From JASTVH01 sp042862465 (GTDB taxonomy: Bacteria; Pseudomonadota; Gammaproteobacteria; Pseudomonadales; Oleiphilaceae), in NCBI GenBank assembly GCA_042862465.1, contig JASTVH010000003.1, positions 248,001-312,000 on the forward strand: a stretch of DNA of 64,000 nucleotides. The letters are read 5' to 3'. Positions 29,525 through 37,939 of this stretch are shown piece after piece. Made by a program: the position numbers and the translations under genes. Within the stretch, counting starts at the first letter, position 1. The number at the start of each line of letters is the position of its first letter. Below the pieces are notes generated by a model. That model was not told where the DNA came from, did not search any database, and saw only the letters and a list, made by a program, of their open reading frames with translations.

Positions 29525-31969
29525 TCAGTGGACACTTTCCTTGCGTTTGGGCCGGTCTTTTTCCTTGTCGTTGAAACAGATCCGGTACACGTCGCTGTAC
29601 TGCTTGGCAAAGTGAATGTTCAGTCCTTCCTTGAGGTAATCCGGTAGCTCTTCAAAGTCGCTGCGATTACCCTCTGGCAGGATGATGGTGGAAATCTTCT
29701 GGCGGCGCGCGGCAATCACCTTCTCGCGAATGCCGCCTACCGGCAGTACCTGCCCGGTCAGCGTCAGTTCCCCGGTCATGGCCACCAGTTTCTTCTGCGG
29801 CTCCTTGCGGGCCAGGGACAGCAGCGCCGTGGCCATGGTGATCCCGGCACTGGGGCCGTCCTTGGGCGTGGCGCCTTCCGGCACGTGGAGGTGGATGAAG
29901 GACCGGTCGAAAAAGTCCGGGCTGCCGCGGAAATCCTTGAGGTTGGCGGCAACGTAGCTGTAGGCGATCTCCGCCGACTCCTTCATGACATCCCCCAGCT
30001 GGCCGGTGAGCTTGAAACCCCGGTTCTGGCTGTGAATGCGGGCAGCCTCGATCGTCAGGGTGGCCCCGCCCATGGCTGTCCACGCCAGCCCGGTGACGAT
30101 GCCCACACCCTTGAGTGGCTTGTCACGCTTGAAGTAGGGCTGACCGATATACTCCGACAGGTCCTTCACCCCTACCTTGATGCTCTGGTCGGGATCGTCC
30201 AGCAGTTTGACGATGCCCTTGCGCACGATCTTGTGCAGGGTTTTCTCCAGATTACGCACCCCGGCTTCCCGGGCGTAACCCTCGATCACCTGACGGATGG
30301 CAGCGTCGGTGACATCCAGCTGCTTCTTCTTCAGCCCGGCCCGTTTCAGCAGCCGCGGAAAGAGGTGGTGCTTGGCGATGGCCAGTTTTTCCTCGGTGAT
30401 GTAGCCGGACAGACGGATCATGTCCATGCGGTCCAGCAGTGGCCGGGGGATGGTGTCCAGCTGGTTGGCGGTGCAGATGAACAGCACCTTGGAAAGATCC
30501 ACCCGCAGGTCCAGGTAGTGATCCAGGAAATCGGTGTTCTGTTCCGGGTCCAGGGTCTCCAGCAGCGCCGAGGCCGGGTCGCCCTGGAACGAGGCGCCGA
30601 TCTTGTCGATTTCGTCCAGCATGATCACCGGGTTGCTCGTGCCTACCTCCTTGAGGGCCTGTACGAATTTGCCCGGCATGGCGCCGATGTAGGTACGCCG
30701 GTGGCCCTTGATCTCGGCTTCGTCGCGCATGCCGCCCAGGGAGAAGCGATAGAATTCGCGACCCAGGGCGTCGGCGATGGAGTGGCCGATAGAGGTCTTG
30801 CCGACACCGGGCGGGCCCACCATAAGCAGGATGGACCCGGAAATTTCGCCCTTGAAGGCACCTTCGCCGAGGAACTCGACGATGCGGTCCTTGACGTCAT
30901 CAAGACCGTCATGGTCCCGGTCCAGTACCTGCCGGGCTTCCTTGAGATCGAAGTGATCCTGGGAATAGACCCCCCAGGGGACCTGGGTTAGCCAGTCCAG
31001 GTAATTGCGAGTGACGCCATACTCCGACGACCCCTGTTCCAGCACTGAAAACTTCTCGATCTCATCGTCGAAGCGTTTCTGCACATGGTCCGGCAGGTTG
31101 AGATCAGCAACCCGTTCCCGGAAGCGCTCAACATCCGCGGTCTTGTCGTCCTTCTCGATGCCGAGTTCGCGCTGGATGATTTTCAGCTGCTCGCGCAGGA
31201 AGAACTCGCGCTGGTGCTTCTGCACCTTGTCGTTCACTTCCTCATTGATCTGGGCCTGGAGCTTGGCCACCTGCAGTTCCTTGCGCAGCAGGAGCAGCAC
31301 CTTTTCCATGCGGTGGAGCAGGGGCACCGTGTCCAGTATGTCCTGCAGCTCCGGACCCTTGGCGCTGGTCATGGCGGCGCCGAAGTCGGTCAGCGGCGAA
31401 CGGTCTTCGGGGCCGAAACGGGACAGGTAATGTTTGACCTCCTCACCGTAAAGGGGGTTGGCCCGCAGCAGCTCCTTGATGGCATTGATAATGGCGTGGG
31501 AATAGGCCTTGATCTCGTCTTCCGATTCCTCGGGCTCGTCCGGGTACTCCACTTCCACCAGATAGGGCGGGCTGCGTCGCAGCCAGTGCTTGATCCGGAA
31601 CCGGCGTACCCCCTGGGCCACGAACTGGATCTTGCCCCCTTCCCGGGCTGCGCTGTGGACCTGGACACAGCAGCCGGTGGCCGCCAGATCCTCGGGCGCC
31701 GGCAGCTGATCCTCTTCCATCTCGCTTTCGACGAAACACAGCCCCAGCAGATGGTGATCGGTATTGCCGATGCGGTTGAGGGTTTCGTGCCAAGGCTCCT
31801 CGTTGACCACCACGGGCTGCACCTGGGCCGGCAGGAACGGGCGCCCGGTGACCGGCAGGATATGCAGGCGCTTGGGCATGATCTGATGTGGCAGTGCCAA
31901 GCCGGAACTGCGTTGATGCTGAGGGCCGTCTTCCTTACCGATGTATTCGATATCGTCGTTTTCGCTCAT
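29525..31969 (-). CDS. Lon-family ATP-dependent protease (AsrA-type)
   Basis: AAA+ serine protease of 814 residues. Start chosen at ATG 31969 (MSENDDIEYIG); the frame upstream has no family sequence. Order: a divergent Lon N-terminal domain with PHQIMPKRLHILPV in place of the usual PVLPLRDVVV, coiled coil, ATPase with Walker A GPPGVGKT and Walker B NPVIMLDEIDK, then the S16 domain with catalytic Ser in KDGPSAGITMATAL and Lys in GIREKVIAARR. The N-terminus points to the second Lon type (PA0779/AsrA in Pseudomonas) rather than housekeeping Lon. A heat-shock-like promoter lies upstream (32102-32126). Confidence 0.9.
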   Translation of the reverse strand: MSENDDIEYIGKEDGPQHQRSSGLALPHQIMPKRLHILPVTGRPFLPAQVQPVVVNEEPWHETLNRIGNTDHHLLGLCFVESEMEEDQLPAPEDLAATGCCVQVHSAAREGGKIQFVAQGVRRFRIKHWLRRSPPYLVEVEYPDEPEESEDEIKAYSHAIINAIKELLRANPLYGEEVKHYLSRFGPEDRSPLTDFGAAMTSAKGPELQDILDTVPLLHRMEKVLLLLRKELQVAKLQAQINEEVNDKVQKHQREFFLREQLKIIQRELGIEKDDKTADVERFRERVADLNLPDHVQKRFDDEIEKFSVLEQGSSEYGVTRNYLDWLTQVPWGVYSQDHFDLKEARQVLDRDHDGLDDVKDRIVEFLGEGAFKGEISGSILLMVGPPGVGKTSIGHSIADALGREFYRFSLGGMRDEAEIKGHRRTYIGAMPGKFVQALKEVGTSNPVIMLDEIDKIGASFQGDPASALLETLDPEQNTDFLDHYLDLRVDLSKVLFICTANQLDTIPRPLLDRMDMIRLSGYITEEKLAIAKHHLFPRLLKRAGLKKKQLDVTDAAIRQVIEGYAREAGVRNLEKTLHKIVRKGIVKLLDDPDQSIKVGVKDLSEYIGQPYFKRDKPLKGVGIVTGLAWTAMGGATLTIEAARIHSQNRGFKLTGQLGDVMKESAEIAYSYVAANLKDFRGSPDFFDRSFIHLHVPEGATPKDGPSAGITMATALLSLARKEPQKKLVAMTGELTLTGQVLPVGGIREKVIAARRQKISTIILPEGNRSDFEELPDYLKEGLNIHFAKQYSDVYRICFNDKEKDRPKRKESVH

Positions 31970-32101
31970 GATGACCTTTTCTTCTCTGCGGTGAGGGAAC
32001 GGTTCGCCGACAGGTCGCAAGCCGTCGCGCCCTGGATCGCAAGGAAAACCTGATTTGCGTGTCCTCTTCACTATTTAAAGGCGTTAGCCCATAAATCAAG
32101 C

Positions 32102-32126
32102 CGATGGGGAGCAATCTGTCGAGAAG
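32102..32126 (-). promoter_or_regulatory. Possible sigma-32 promoter for lon
   Basis: On the minus strand CCCCATCG (32109-32102) matches the heat-shock -10 well; CTTCTC (32126-32121), 11 nt upstream, is a weak -35. Suggestive only. Confidence 0.35.
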
Positions 32127-32136
32127 AGCCTGAATG

Positions 32137-32164
32137 CTTGAAGCTGGGGGAGTGCGCCCATACC
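32137..32164 (+). promoter_or_regulatory. Possible sigma-32 promoter for the thioredoxin-TPR gene
   Basis: CTTGAA (32137-32142), 14 nt, then CCCATACC (32157-32164): close to the CTTGAA/CCCCATNT heat-shock consensus, 70 nt before the start codon. Confidence 0.45.
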
Positions 32165-32233
32165 ATTCAGTTACGTTCAGGGCTGAATGGCGCATGCAGC
32201 CCCTTTCCCACGACTATGAAGAAGGTTACACCC

Positions 32234-33097
32234 ATGGCGGACTCGCCCTATATCATTGATGCCACCCTCGAGAATTTTCAGAATGACGTGCTTGAAGCGT
32301 CAATGCGGATCCCGGTGGTGGTGGATTTCTGGGCCGACTGGTGCGAGCCCTGCAAGCAGCTGATGCCGATCCTGACCCGGCTGGCGGAGGAATATAAGGG
32401 GCAGTTCCTGCTGGCCAAGGTCAACGCCGATGAGCAACAGCAGCTGGCGGGACATCTGGGCGTGCGCAGCCTGCCCACGGTCAAGATCGTCAAGCAGGGG
32501 CAACTAGTGGACGAGTTCAACGGCGCGCTGCCTGAAAGCGAGGTGCGCAAGATTCTCGAGCGGCATGTCGAGGCTCCTCCGGAGAGCCCGCACGAGCAGG
32601 GCAAACGGTTGTGGGAGGAAGGCCAGCTGGATGAAGCGCTGGCAGTGCTGACCCAGGCCAACCAGGCGGACCCGAACAATCTGGAAGTGTTGATCGACAT
32701 TGCCCAGATCAAGGCGGAGCAGGGCGATCTGGCCGGTGCCCGCGAGATTTTCGACAGTCTCCCCAAGGAAGATCGCATGAACGCCCATGCCCGGCAGCTG
32801 GAAGCGCGGCTGAAATTCCTGGAACAGGCCGGTGAACTGCCCGATGTGGCGGCCCTGGAACAACGTCTGCAGGACAATCCCGACGATCTGGAGGCCAAGC
32901 AGGCCCTGGCCCAGCACCGGATACTCGAGGGTGACAATGCCGCGGCCATGGAGCTGTTGATCCAGATTCTGCAGAAGGATCGGGACTTCGACGACGGCGG
33001 TGCCCGCAAGCGCCTGATCGAGCTGTTCGACCTGCTGGGCAACGAGGATCCGGACGTGCGTCAGTATCGGCGCAAGCTCTATACCCTGATGTATTGA
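32234..33097 (+). CDS. cnoX: Thioredoxin-TPR protein, chaperedoxin CnoX (YbbN)
   Basis: Redox-linked holdase that protects proteins and delivers them to GroEL/DnaK in the known family. The 287 residues from ATG 32234 comprise a thioredoxin domain (about 1-110) with active site WCEPC (Cys37, Cys40) and cis-Pro in VRSLPTVKI, followed by TPR repeats (about 120-285). E. coli CnoX lacks the first active-site Cys; here both are present, as in some other bacteria, so true disulfide chemistry is possible. It is divergent from a Lon-type protease, with heat-shock-like promoters between them. Confidence 0.9.
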   Translation: MADSPYIIDATLENFQNDVLEASMRIPVVVDFWADWCEPCKQLMPILTRLAEEYKGQFLLAKVNADEQQQLAGHLGVRSLPTVKIVKQGQLVDEFNGALPESEVRKILERHVEAPPESPHEQGKRLWEEGQLDEALAVLTQANQADPNNLEVLIDIAQIKAEQGDLAGAREIFDSLPKEDRMNAHARQLEARLKFLEQAGELPDVAALEQRLQDNPDDLEAKQALAQHRILEGDNAAAMELLIQILQKDRDFDDGGARKRLIELFDLLGNEDPDVRQYRRKLYTLMY

Positions 33098-33144
33098 TCC
33101 CGGGGAGGGGCGTCCGATTGCGGGCGTCCCACGTATTTTCCGGC

Positions 33145-33477
33145 ATGGTTCAACTGCCCGCCCAACCCGATCACTGCGAGCTGTGCGGTCGCCCGGTGGC
33201 CGACCTCACCAAACACCACCTGATTCCCCGTCGCCTGCATCGCAAGAAGCACTTCCAGCGCAAGTTCGCCCGGGAAGAGATGCTCAGTCGCATTCTCTGG
33301 GTCTGTCGCCCCTGCCACAACGCGATCCATCGAGCGCGCAACGAGCAACAGCTGGGAATGCATTACAACACCCGGGAGAGATTGCTGGAGATTCCGGAAC
33401 TGCAAGAGTTTGTGCAGTGGCTTCAAGACAAACCAGCGGGGTTTGTCCCCAAGCGTCATCGCCGCTATCGGCGTTAG
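33145..33477 (+). CDS. Small HNH-domain protein
   Basis: 110 residues from ATG 33145; earlier in-frame starts back to 33094 would touch cnoX. It carries two Cys pairs typical of an HNH zinc site (CELCG and CRPCHN), the HH-containing stretch TKHHLIPRRLHRK, and a final His in CHNAIHRA. The C-terminus is basic. Probably a DNA-binding or nuclease domain, but many such solitary proteins are uncharacterised. It closely follows cnoX, possibly co-transcribed. Confidence 0.75.
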   Translation: MVQLPAQPDHCELCGRPVADLTKHHLIPRRLHRKKHFQRKFAREEMLSRILWVCRPCHNAIHRARNEQQLGMHYNTRERLLEIPELQEFVQWLQDKPAGFVPKRHRRYRR

Positions 33478-33542
33478 GGAACCTCTGAATAAGTCCTGGC
33501 TGCCTTCTGCAAGGCCTGAGCAGCGCATTGGCAAGGCGAGAA

Positions 33543-33574
33543 GCGTCGGACGTCCGACCTCAGACGTCCGACGC
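33543..33574. repeat. Hyphenated palindrome GCGTCGGACGTC, copy 1
   Basis: Perfect 12-base arms GCGTCGGACGTC / GACGTCCGACGC around eight bases, between two convergent genes. Related copies are at 43390 and 44259. Confidence 0.7.
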
Positions 33575-33583
33575 GCAAAGCAC

Positions 33584-34948
33584 TTACCCGTTACCGGCGC
33601 GCATGGCCTCGTACTCGTCCTCGAAGAAGAATTTCTCCTCCCCGAAGGCCGGCTCCAGCTCATGCAGCCAGGTGGCGGTGTCGCTGTACTTGGCGAAGAA
33701 GGGGCGCTGTACCCAGTCCGGGTTGCGGCCCTGCAGGAAGCGCAGCACGAACACCTTCTCGCCGTGGATCTCGGTGACGCCCTGGATCTCCACCTTGCCC
33801 GGACCCGCACTCATGGAAGGGCCGCGCGCCGTGCGGCCGAGGCCGGACACCTGCTTGATGGCTTCGCGATAGATCTCATAGGCCTGCGCCAGGGGCACCT
33901 CGAAGTAGTTCTTGGCGCCGGTGTCGCGCTCCACGAACATGTAGTAGGGGATGATCCCCAGCTGCACCTGTTTCTTCCACAGCTTGGCCCAGGCATCGGC
34001 ATCGTCGTTGACGTGCTTGATCAGCGGGCCCTGGGCGCGAATCTCGGCGCCGGTGGCGCGCAGACGGTAGATGGCTTCCTCGGCGATCGGGGTGGTGATC
34101 TCCTGCCAGTGATTGTAGTGCGCCATGATCGCCACATGCTTGCCGGCATCAACGAGGCGGGCGAACAGGTCGATCAGCTCGTCGGCATCCTTGTCGGTGA
34201 CAAAACGGTACGGCCAGAAAGTCAGCGCCTTGGTGCCGATGCGGATGGTCTGGATGTGGTCGTATTCCGGCTGCAGCAGCGGTTCCAGATACTGCACCAG
34301 GTTCTTGGTCTTCATGACCATGGGGTCGCCACCGGTGACCAGCAGGTCGGAAATTTCGGTGTGCTGGGCCAGATAGGCGTGCAGTTTTTCCGCCTCGGTG
34401 CTGGCCATTTTCAGGTCCTTGTCACCGACGAACTGCGCCCAGCGGAAGCAGAAGGTGCAGTAGGTGTGGCAGGTCTGGCCCTGGGCCGGGAAAAACAGCA
34501 CGGTTTCGCGGTACTTGTGCTGGACACCGTCGAGCACCTCACCGTCCACTTCCGGCATGTTCATCTGCATCTGGCCGGCCGGGTGGGGGTTCAGGTCCTC
34601 GCGGATTTCCTTGGCCACGGCCTGGATTTCCTTGCGGTCGGCGCCTTGACGATGCATTTCCGCCATGCGGTCGAAATGCTCCGGCTTAAGCATGTCCCGC
34701 TGCGGGAAGGTGAGCTGGTAGATCGGATCGTTGGGGACGTTGTCCCAGTTGATCAGTTCATTGATCACGTATTCGTTGATCCGGAAGGGCAATACGCTGG
34801 CGACCACTTTCATTTCGAAGCGGGTGGCTTCCGGCAGCTGCTGGATCTTTTCGATCTTGTCGAAATGGCGGTCGGTATAAACCTGGAACCGTCGTTCCTC
34901 GAATTCCGTGGTCGGAATCCGCTGGGGGATGGTTACGATTGAGTTCAT
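33584..34948 (-). CDS. KamA-family radical SAM protein (lysine 2,3-aminomutase-like)
   Basis: 454 residues. The radical SAM cluster motif is C160-HTY-C164-TF-C167 (CxxxCxxC). The downstream GGDP in DLLVTGGDPMVM is the SAM-binding glycine motif, and a lysine in SAGPGKVEI is at the position of the PLP-binding Lys in lysine aminomutases. It is longer than EpmB (~340 aa), which modifies EF-P, and no epmA or ablB neighbour is present, so beta-lysine osmolyte synthesis is possible but unproved. GGGAGA precedes the ATG. Transcribed alone. Confidence 0.85.
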   Translation of the reverse strand: MNSIVTIPQRIPTTEFEERRFQVYTDRHFDKIEKIQQLPEATRFEMKVVASVLPFRINEYVINELINWDNVPNDPIYQLTFPQRDMLKPEHFDRMAEMHRQGADRKEIQAVAKEIREDLNPHPAGQMQMNMPEVDGEVLDGVQHKYRETVLFFPAQGQTCHTYCTFCFRWAQFVGDKDLKMASTEAEKLHAYLAQHTEISDLLVTGGDPMVMKTKNLVQYLEPLLQPEYDHIQTIRIGTKALTFWPYRFVTDKDADELIDLFARLVDAGKHVAIMAHYNHWQEITTPIAEEAIYRLRATGAEIRAQGPLIKHVNDDADAWAKLWKKQVQLGIIPYYMFVERDTGAKNYFEVPLAQAYEIYREAIKQVSGLGRTARGPSMSAGPGKVEIQGVTEIHGEKVFVLRFLQGRNPDWVQRPFFAKYSDTATWLHELEPAFGEEKFFFEDEYEAMRAGNG

Positions 34949-35234
34949 AAGTCTCCCTCACCGATACGGCAATTATGTTGAAGTCTAAAAAATGATGGCG
35001 CTCAGATAAGCCCGAACGTTTTGTGAAGCAAAAAGGATCCCGTCCTCCGGCCCCACGCACAAAATTGGGGCGAAGTCGTTCAAAAAATCATCAATCCTGA
35101 AGCGGAGGGGGAGTATACATGAAGGAAAATAAATTTTCAGGTCTAAAGAGTTTGGTGATTAATGGGGCTGTCCGTACTCGGAAGGAGACAGGAGAAATGG
35201 GCAGTATCCCTTGCAGGGGCGGTATCCAATCAAC
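34949..35234. other. Intergenic region upstream of kamA-like gene
   Basis: About 285 nt, less GC-rich than its surroundings. A 56-codon plus-strand frame (35119-35289, ATG with GGAGGGGGAG before it) runs into the antisense of the next gene. I see no convincing protein in it and list it only among the findings. Confidence 0.3.
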
Positions 35235-35756
35235 TCAAGGCTTGGGGATGATTGTGGAGGCACTGGTGGCATTCAGGTTGCGAATTTGATAGCTCCCACG
35301 GATCTGGTTGGTGCTATCGGTCAGGTCTCTCATATTTAATGCATTGATATATGTGGAGGTCGTGATGCCGAGCTGGCCCTGTTCATTCACATTTGAATCG
35401 GAAAAAGTTCGCCCTGGGTCGACATTGCGGCTGACCTTGGAACTGATTTGGCGGACGTCTGCCTGAGGGGCAATCATCGGGTTGCTACTGCGGCTGATAT
35501 TCTCGTCCGGCGCCGGCCCCACCAGTTCTTTAACCTTCTTTTGCGGGTCATCCTGGTTCAGCATTTCCACTGATATATCGGCGATTGAAGAGCCCTGTTG
35601 AGTGCCTCCCGACGCCGTGGGCCCCTGCACGTTGAGCACGTCACCGCCTGGTATATGCAGGCCACTCATATCGCTGTCGCTCAAAGGCTGGGCGGCCGCA
35701 GCCCATGAAGACCAGAGCAGGCCACTCATGGCAAGTGTGATCAATGGAGTATGCAT
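35235..35756 (-). CDS. Secreted protein of unknown function
   Basis: 173 residues from ATG 35756 (an ATG five codons upstream is possible). A signal peptide is clear (LITLAMSGLLWSSWAAAAQ). The mature protein begins PLSDSDMSGLHIPGG, reminiscent of short marine gammaproteobacterial envelope proteins that open with a D-x-x-M/L-S-x-V-x-G motif, and is then polar, Ser/Asn/Thr-rich with no Cys. No domain recognised. Codon use is slightly less GC-biased than neighbours. It is a single gene. Confidence 0.6.
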   Translation of the reverse strand: MHTPLITLAMSGLLWSSWAAAAQPLSDSDMSGLHIPGGDVLNVQGPTASGGTQQGSSIADISVEMLNQDDPQKKVKELVGPAPDENISRSSNPMIAPQADVRQISSKVSRNVDPGRTFSDSNVNEQGQLGITTSTYINALNMRDLTDSTNQIRGSYQIRNLNATSASTIIPKP

Positions 35757-35858
35757 GGGGGCTTCCCGCATTCCGTCAGGTTAACTTTTGTAAAGAATTG
35801 TACGGGCTTTTCTGGTACGAGTGAACAGGAAATGATCAGGTTTGCGACAGGTCACTGT

Positions 35859-36506
35859 TCACGCGTCCTCGCAATACAGCACGATCAGTTCGCGGGGGCC
35901 GTGGGCACCATAGGCCAGGGTTTGCTGTATGTCCGCGGTTTTGGAGGGGCCGGAGATCCAAAGCAGGTTGGTGGGCAGAGGGGTGAAATCGTGTTGGACT
36001 CGTGTCAGGCAGCTGGCGACATCAGGCTCAATTTGGCCCTTGTTGACAAGTGCCACATGAACCGGAGGGATCAGTGAGAGGCTGCGGGGCAATGACGGGC
36101 TGCTCGCCAGGAGCAGGGTGCCGGTTTCAGCGGCAGCAGCGACACAGCCCGTCACGCTGGCATCGATCCGGGTGAAGAGCTGGGCCTGAAGCGCACTGTC
36201 GAAAGGGCGGGCGAAGGAGGCCACCTGGCATTCTGTCGGCGCCCGCTCGGACCAGAGACGGCCGGCGCTGTCGCCCCCCACGGCCCAGCGTCGCCAGCCG
36301 CGTTCCTCGGCGAGCCGGGCAAGATCCTCCGGCCAGCGCTGACGACGGGTAGGGATGACTTCCGCATGGGCGGCCCGCAGGGCTGTCAGAAACTGGTCGC
36401 TGTCGGCTGTTGGCGTGGCTGTCCTCTCGTGCCGGCTTTCCCCGGCCGGTATGTTCGGGGCCTGCCGGAGTCTGGCGAGAATGCGTTCGCGGCTGTCCCG
36501 GCTCAT
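35859..36506 (-). CDS. lutC: Lactate utilization protein C (LutC/YkgG)
   Basis: Third component of the LutABC iron-sulfur L-lactate oxidase. The 215-residue DUF162/LUD-domain protein has TGCVAAAAETGTLLL and the closing SKTADIQQTLAYGAHGPREL motif. It starts inside the lutB stop (4-nt ATGA overlap). Confidence 0.92.
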   Translation of the reverse strand: MSRDSRERILARLRQAPNIPAGESRHERTATPTADSDQFLTALRAAHAEVIPTRRQRWPEDLARLAEERGWRRWAVGGDSAGRLWSERAPTECQVASFARPFDSALQAQLFTRIDASVTGCVAAAAETGTLLLASSPSLPRSLSLIPPVHVALVNKGQIEPDVASCLTRVQHDFTPLPTNLLWISGPSKTADIQQTLAYGAHGPRELIVLYCEDA

Positions 36507-37939
36507 CGGCGCTCCCTCCGCTGGGTTTGTAACATGCGCCGGTGCAGGCTCATGGCGGCGGGTTTGAGGCGGCGGCGATAACGGTTCCAGCGCCCCGGAA
36601 GAAAACTGGTGAGCCAGCGGAAGCGTGTCGCCAGGCGCGTGACGATACGGTAAAGCAGGGAGTATCGATGCACCAGGGTCCAGCCCTGCCAGATCAGCGC
36701 CTCCAGCGGCTTGCGGCGGCTGCCGGCGCCCTGGATCGAGGGCTGTGACGATGGTTTCTCACGGCCCTGATGGCGCAGTTCGCGAATCAGGTCCTGCAGC
36801 GGAATGCCCACCGGGCAGACTTCCCCGCAGGCTCCGTTCAGGGTGCAGGCCTCCGTCAGCGACCCGCTTCGGTCCAGCCCCAGCATCTGCGGCATCAGCA
36901 CCTGACCGATCGGCCCGGGATAGACCGTGCCATAGGCGTGACCGCCCAGTTTTTCATACACCGGGCAGTGATTCATGCAGGCGCCGCAGCGAATACAGCG
37001 CAGGGTGCTGCGCATGGCCTCGTCGGCATGGATGCGGGAGCGGCCGTTGTCCAGCAGCACCAGGTGGACCTCTTGCGGGCCATCGCAATCATCCTCCCGC
37101 CGGGGCCCCTGAATCATGTTGAGGTAGGTGGTGATGGCCTGACCGGTGGCGGATCGGGTCAACAAGCGCAGCAGGGGGGGTAGGTCAAGCAGGGTGGGGA
37201 TCACCTTCTCAATGCCCATGACGGCGATGTGCAGGTCCGGAACGGTGGTGCTCATGCGGCCGTTGCCTTCGTTCTCCACCAGGCAGAGCGTGCCGGTTTC
37301 GGCTACCGCGAAATTCACTCCGCTGATGCCGGCGTCCGCCTTCTGGAAAGCGTCGCGCAGGACGCGCCGGCCAATGCCGATCAGCTCGTCCACGTTTTCG
37401 GTGTAGTCGGCCTCGGGAATCCTCTCGGCGAACTGGCGGGCAATGTCCAGTTTGGTCTTGTGGATGGCCGGCATGATGATGTGGGAAGGCGTTTCTCCGG
37501 CCTGCTGGACGATGTATTCGCCCATATCGCTCTCCAGGGCCTCGATCCCTTGCTGCGCCAGGTAGTGGTTGAGACCGATTTCCTCGGTCGCCATGGACTT
37601 GCCCTTCACCACTTTGCGAACGTCGCGTTCCTGGAGAATCCCGTGAATCAGCCGGCAGGCTTCGTCATCATCCTCGGCCCAATGGACCTGGATACCGTTG
37701 GCCTGACAGTTTGCTTCCAGCTGTTCCAGCAAGTCCGGCAGGCGTGCCAGGGCGGTCTGACGGATGGCCTGGCCCTGGCGTTGTAAATCGGTGAACGCTT
37801 CGGGATCAGGGAACTGGCTGCGGCGCTTGTCGCGCAGGAAATGCATGGCGCCGTGGAAATTGTCCTGCAGCCCGGCATCGTTGAGGGCGCGGTGAATCCG
37901 CTGGGTAAAGCCTTGATCGGGAAACGGCTGCCGACTCAT
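36503..37939 (-). CDS. lutB: Lactate utilization protein B, iron-sulfur (LutB)
   Basis: Electron-transfer subunit of the LutABC complex. The open frame runs far upstream, but the start is ATG 37939, overlapping the lutA stop by ATGA, giving 478 residues. A LUD domain (GINFAVAETG-type segment VNFAVAETGTLCLVENEGNGR) is followed by two [4Fe-4S] motifs, CIRCGACMNHCPVY and CTLNGACGEVCPVG. The C-terminal basic tail is usual. Confidence 0.95.
   Translation of the reverse strand: MSRQPFPDQGFTQRIHRALNDAGLQDNFHGAMHFLRDKRRSQFPDPEAFTDLQRQGQAIRQTALARLPDLLEQLEANCQANGIQVHWAEDDDEACRLIHGILQERDVRKVVKGKSMATEEIGLNHYLAQQGIEALESDMGEYIVQQAGETPSHIIMPAIHKTKLDIARQFAERIPEADYTENVDELIGIGRRVLRDAFQKADAGISGVNFAVAETGTLCLVENEGNGRMSTTVPDLHIAVMGIEKVIPTLLDLPPLLRLLTRSATGQAITTYLNMIQGPRREDDCDGPQEVHLVLLDNGRSRIHADEAMRSTLRCIRCGACMNHCPVYEKLGGHAYGTVYPGPIGQVLMPQMLGLDRSGSLTEACTLNGACGEVCPVGIPLQDLIRELRHQGREKPSSQPSIQGAGSRRKPLEALIWQGWTLVHRYSLLYRIVTRLATRFRWLTSFLPGRWNRYRRRLKPAAMSLHRRMLQTQRRERR

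Noticed and set aside
22736..33492. GGAACCTCTGA-like words near 22785 (minus strand) and 33479, considered as ends of a mobile element
   Set aside because: Only 11 shared bases and no transposase, paired ends or target duplication were found.
33410..34942. 510-codon open frame antisense to the KamA-like gene
   Set aside because: The KamA protein has conserved motifs throughout; the antisense frame has none.
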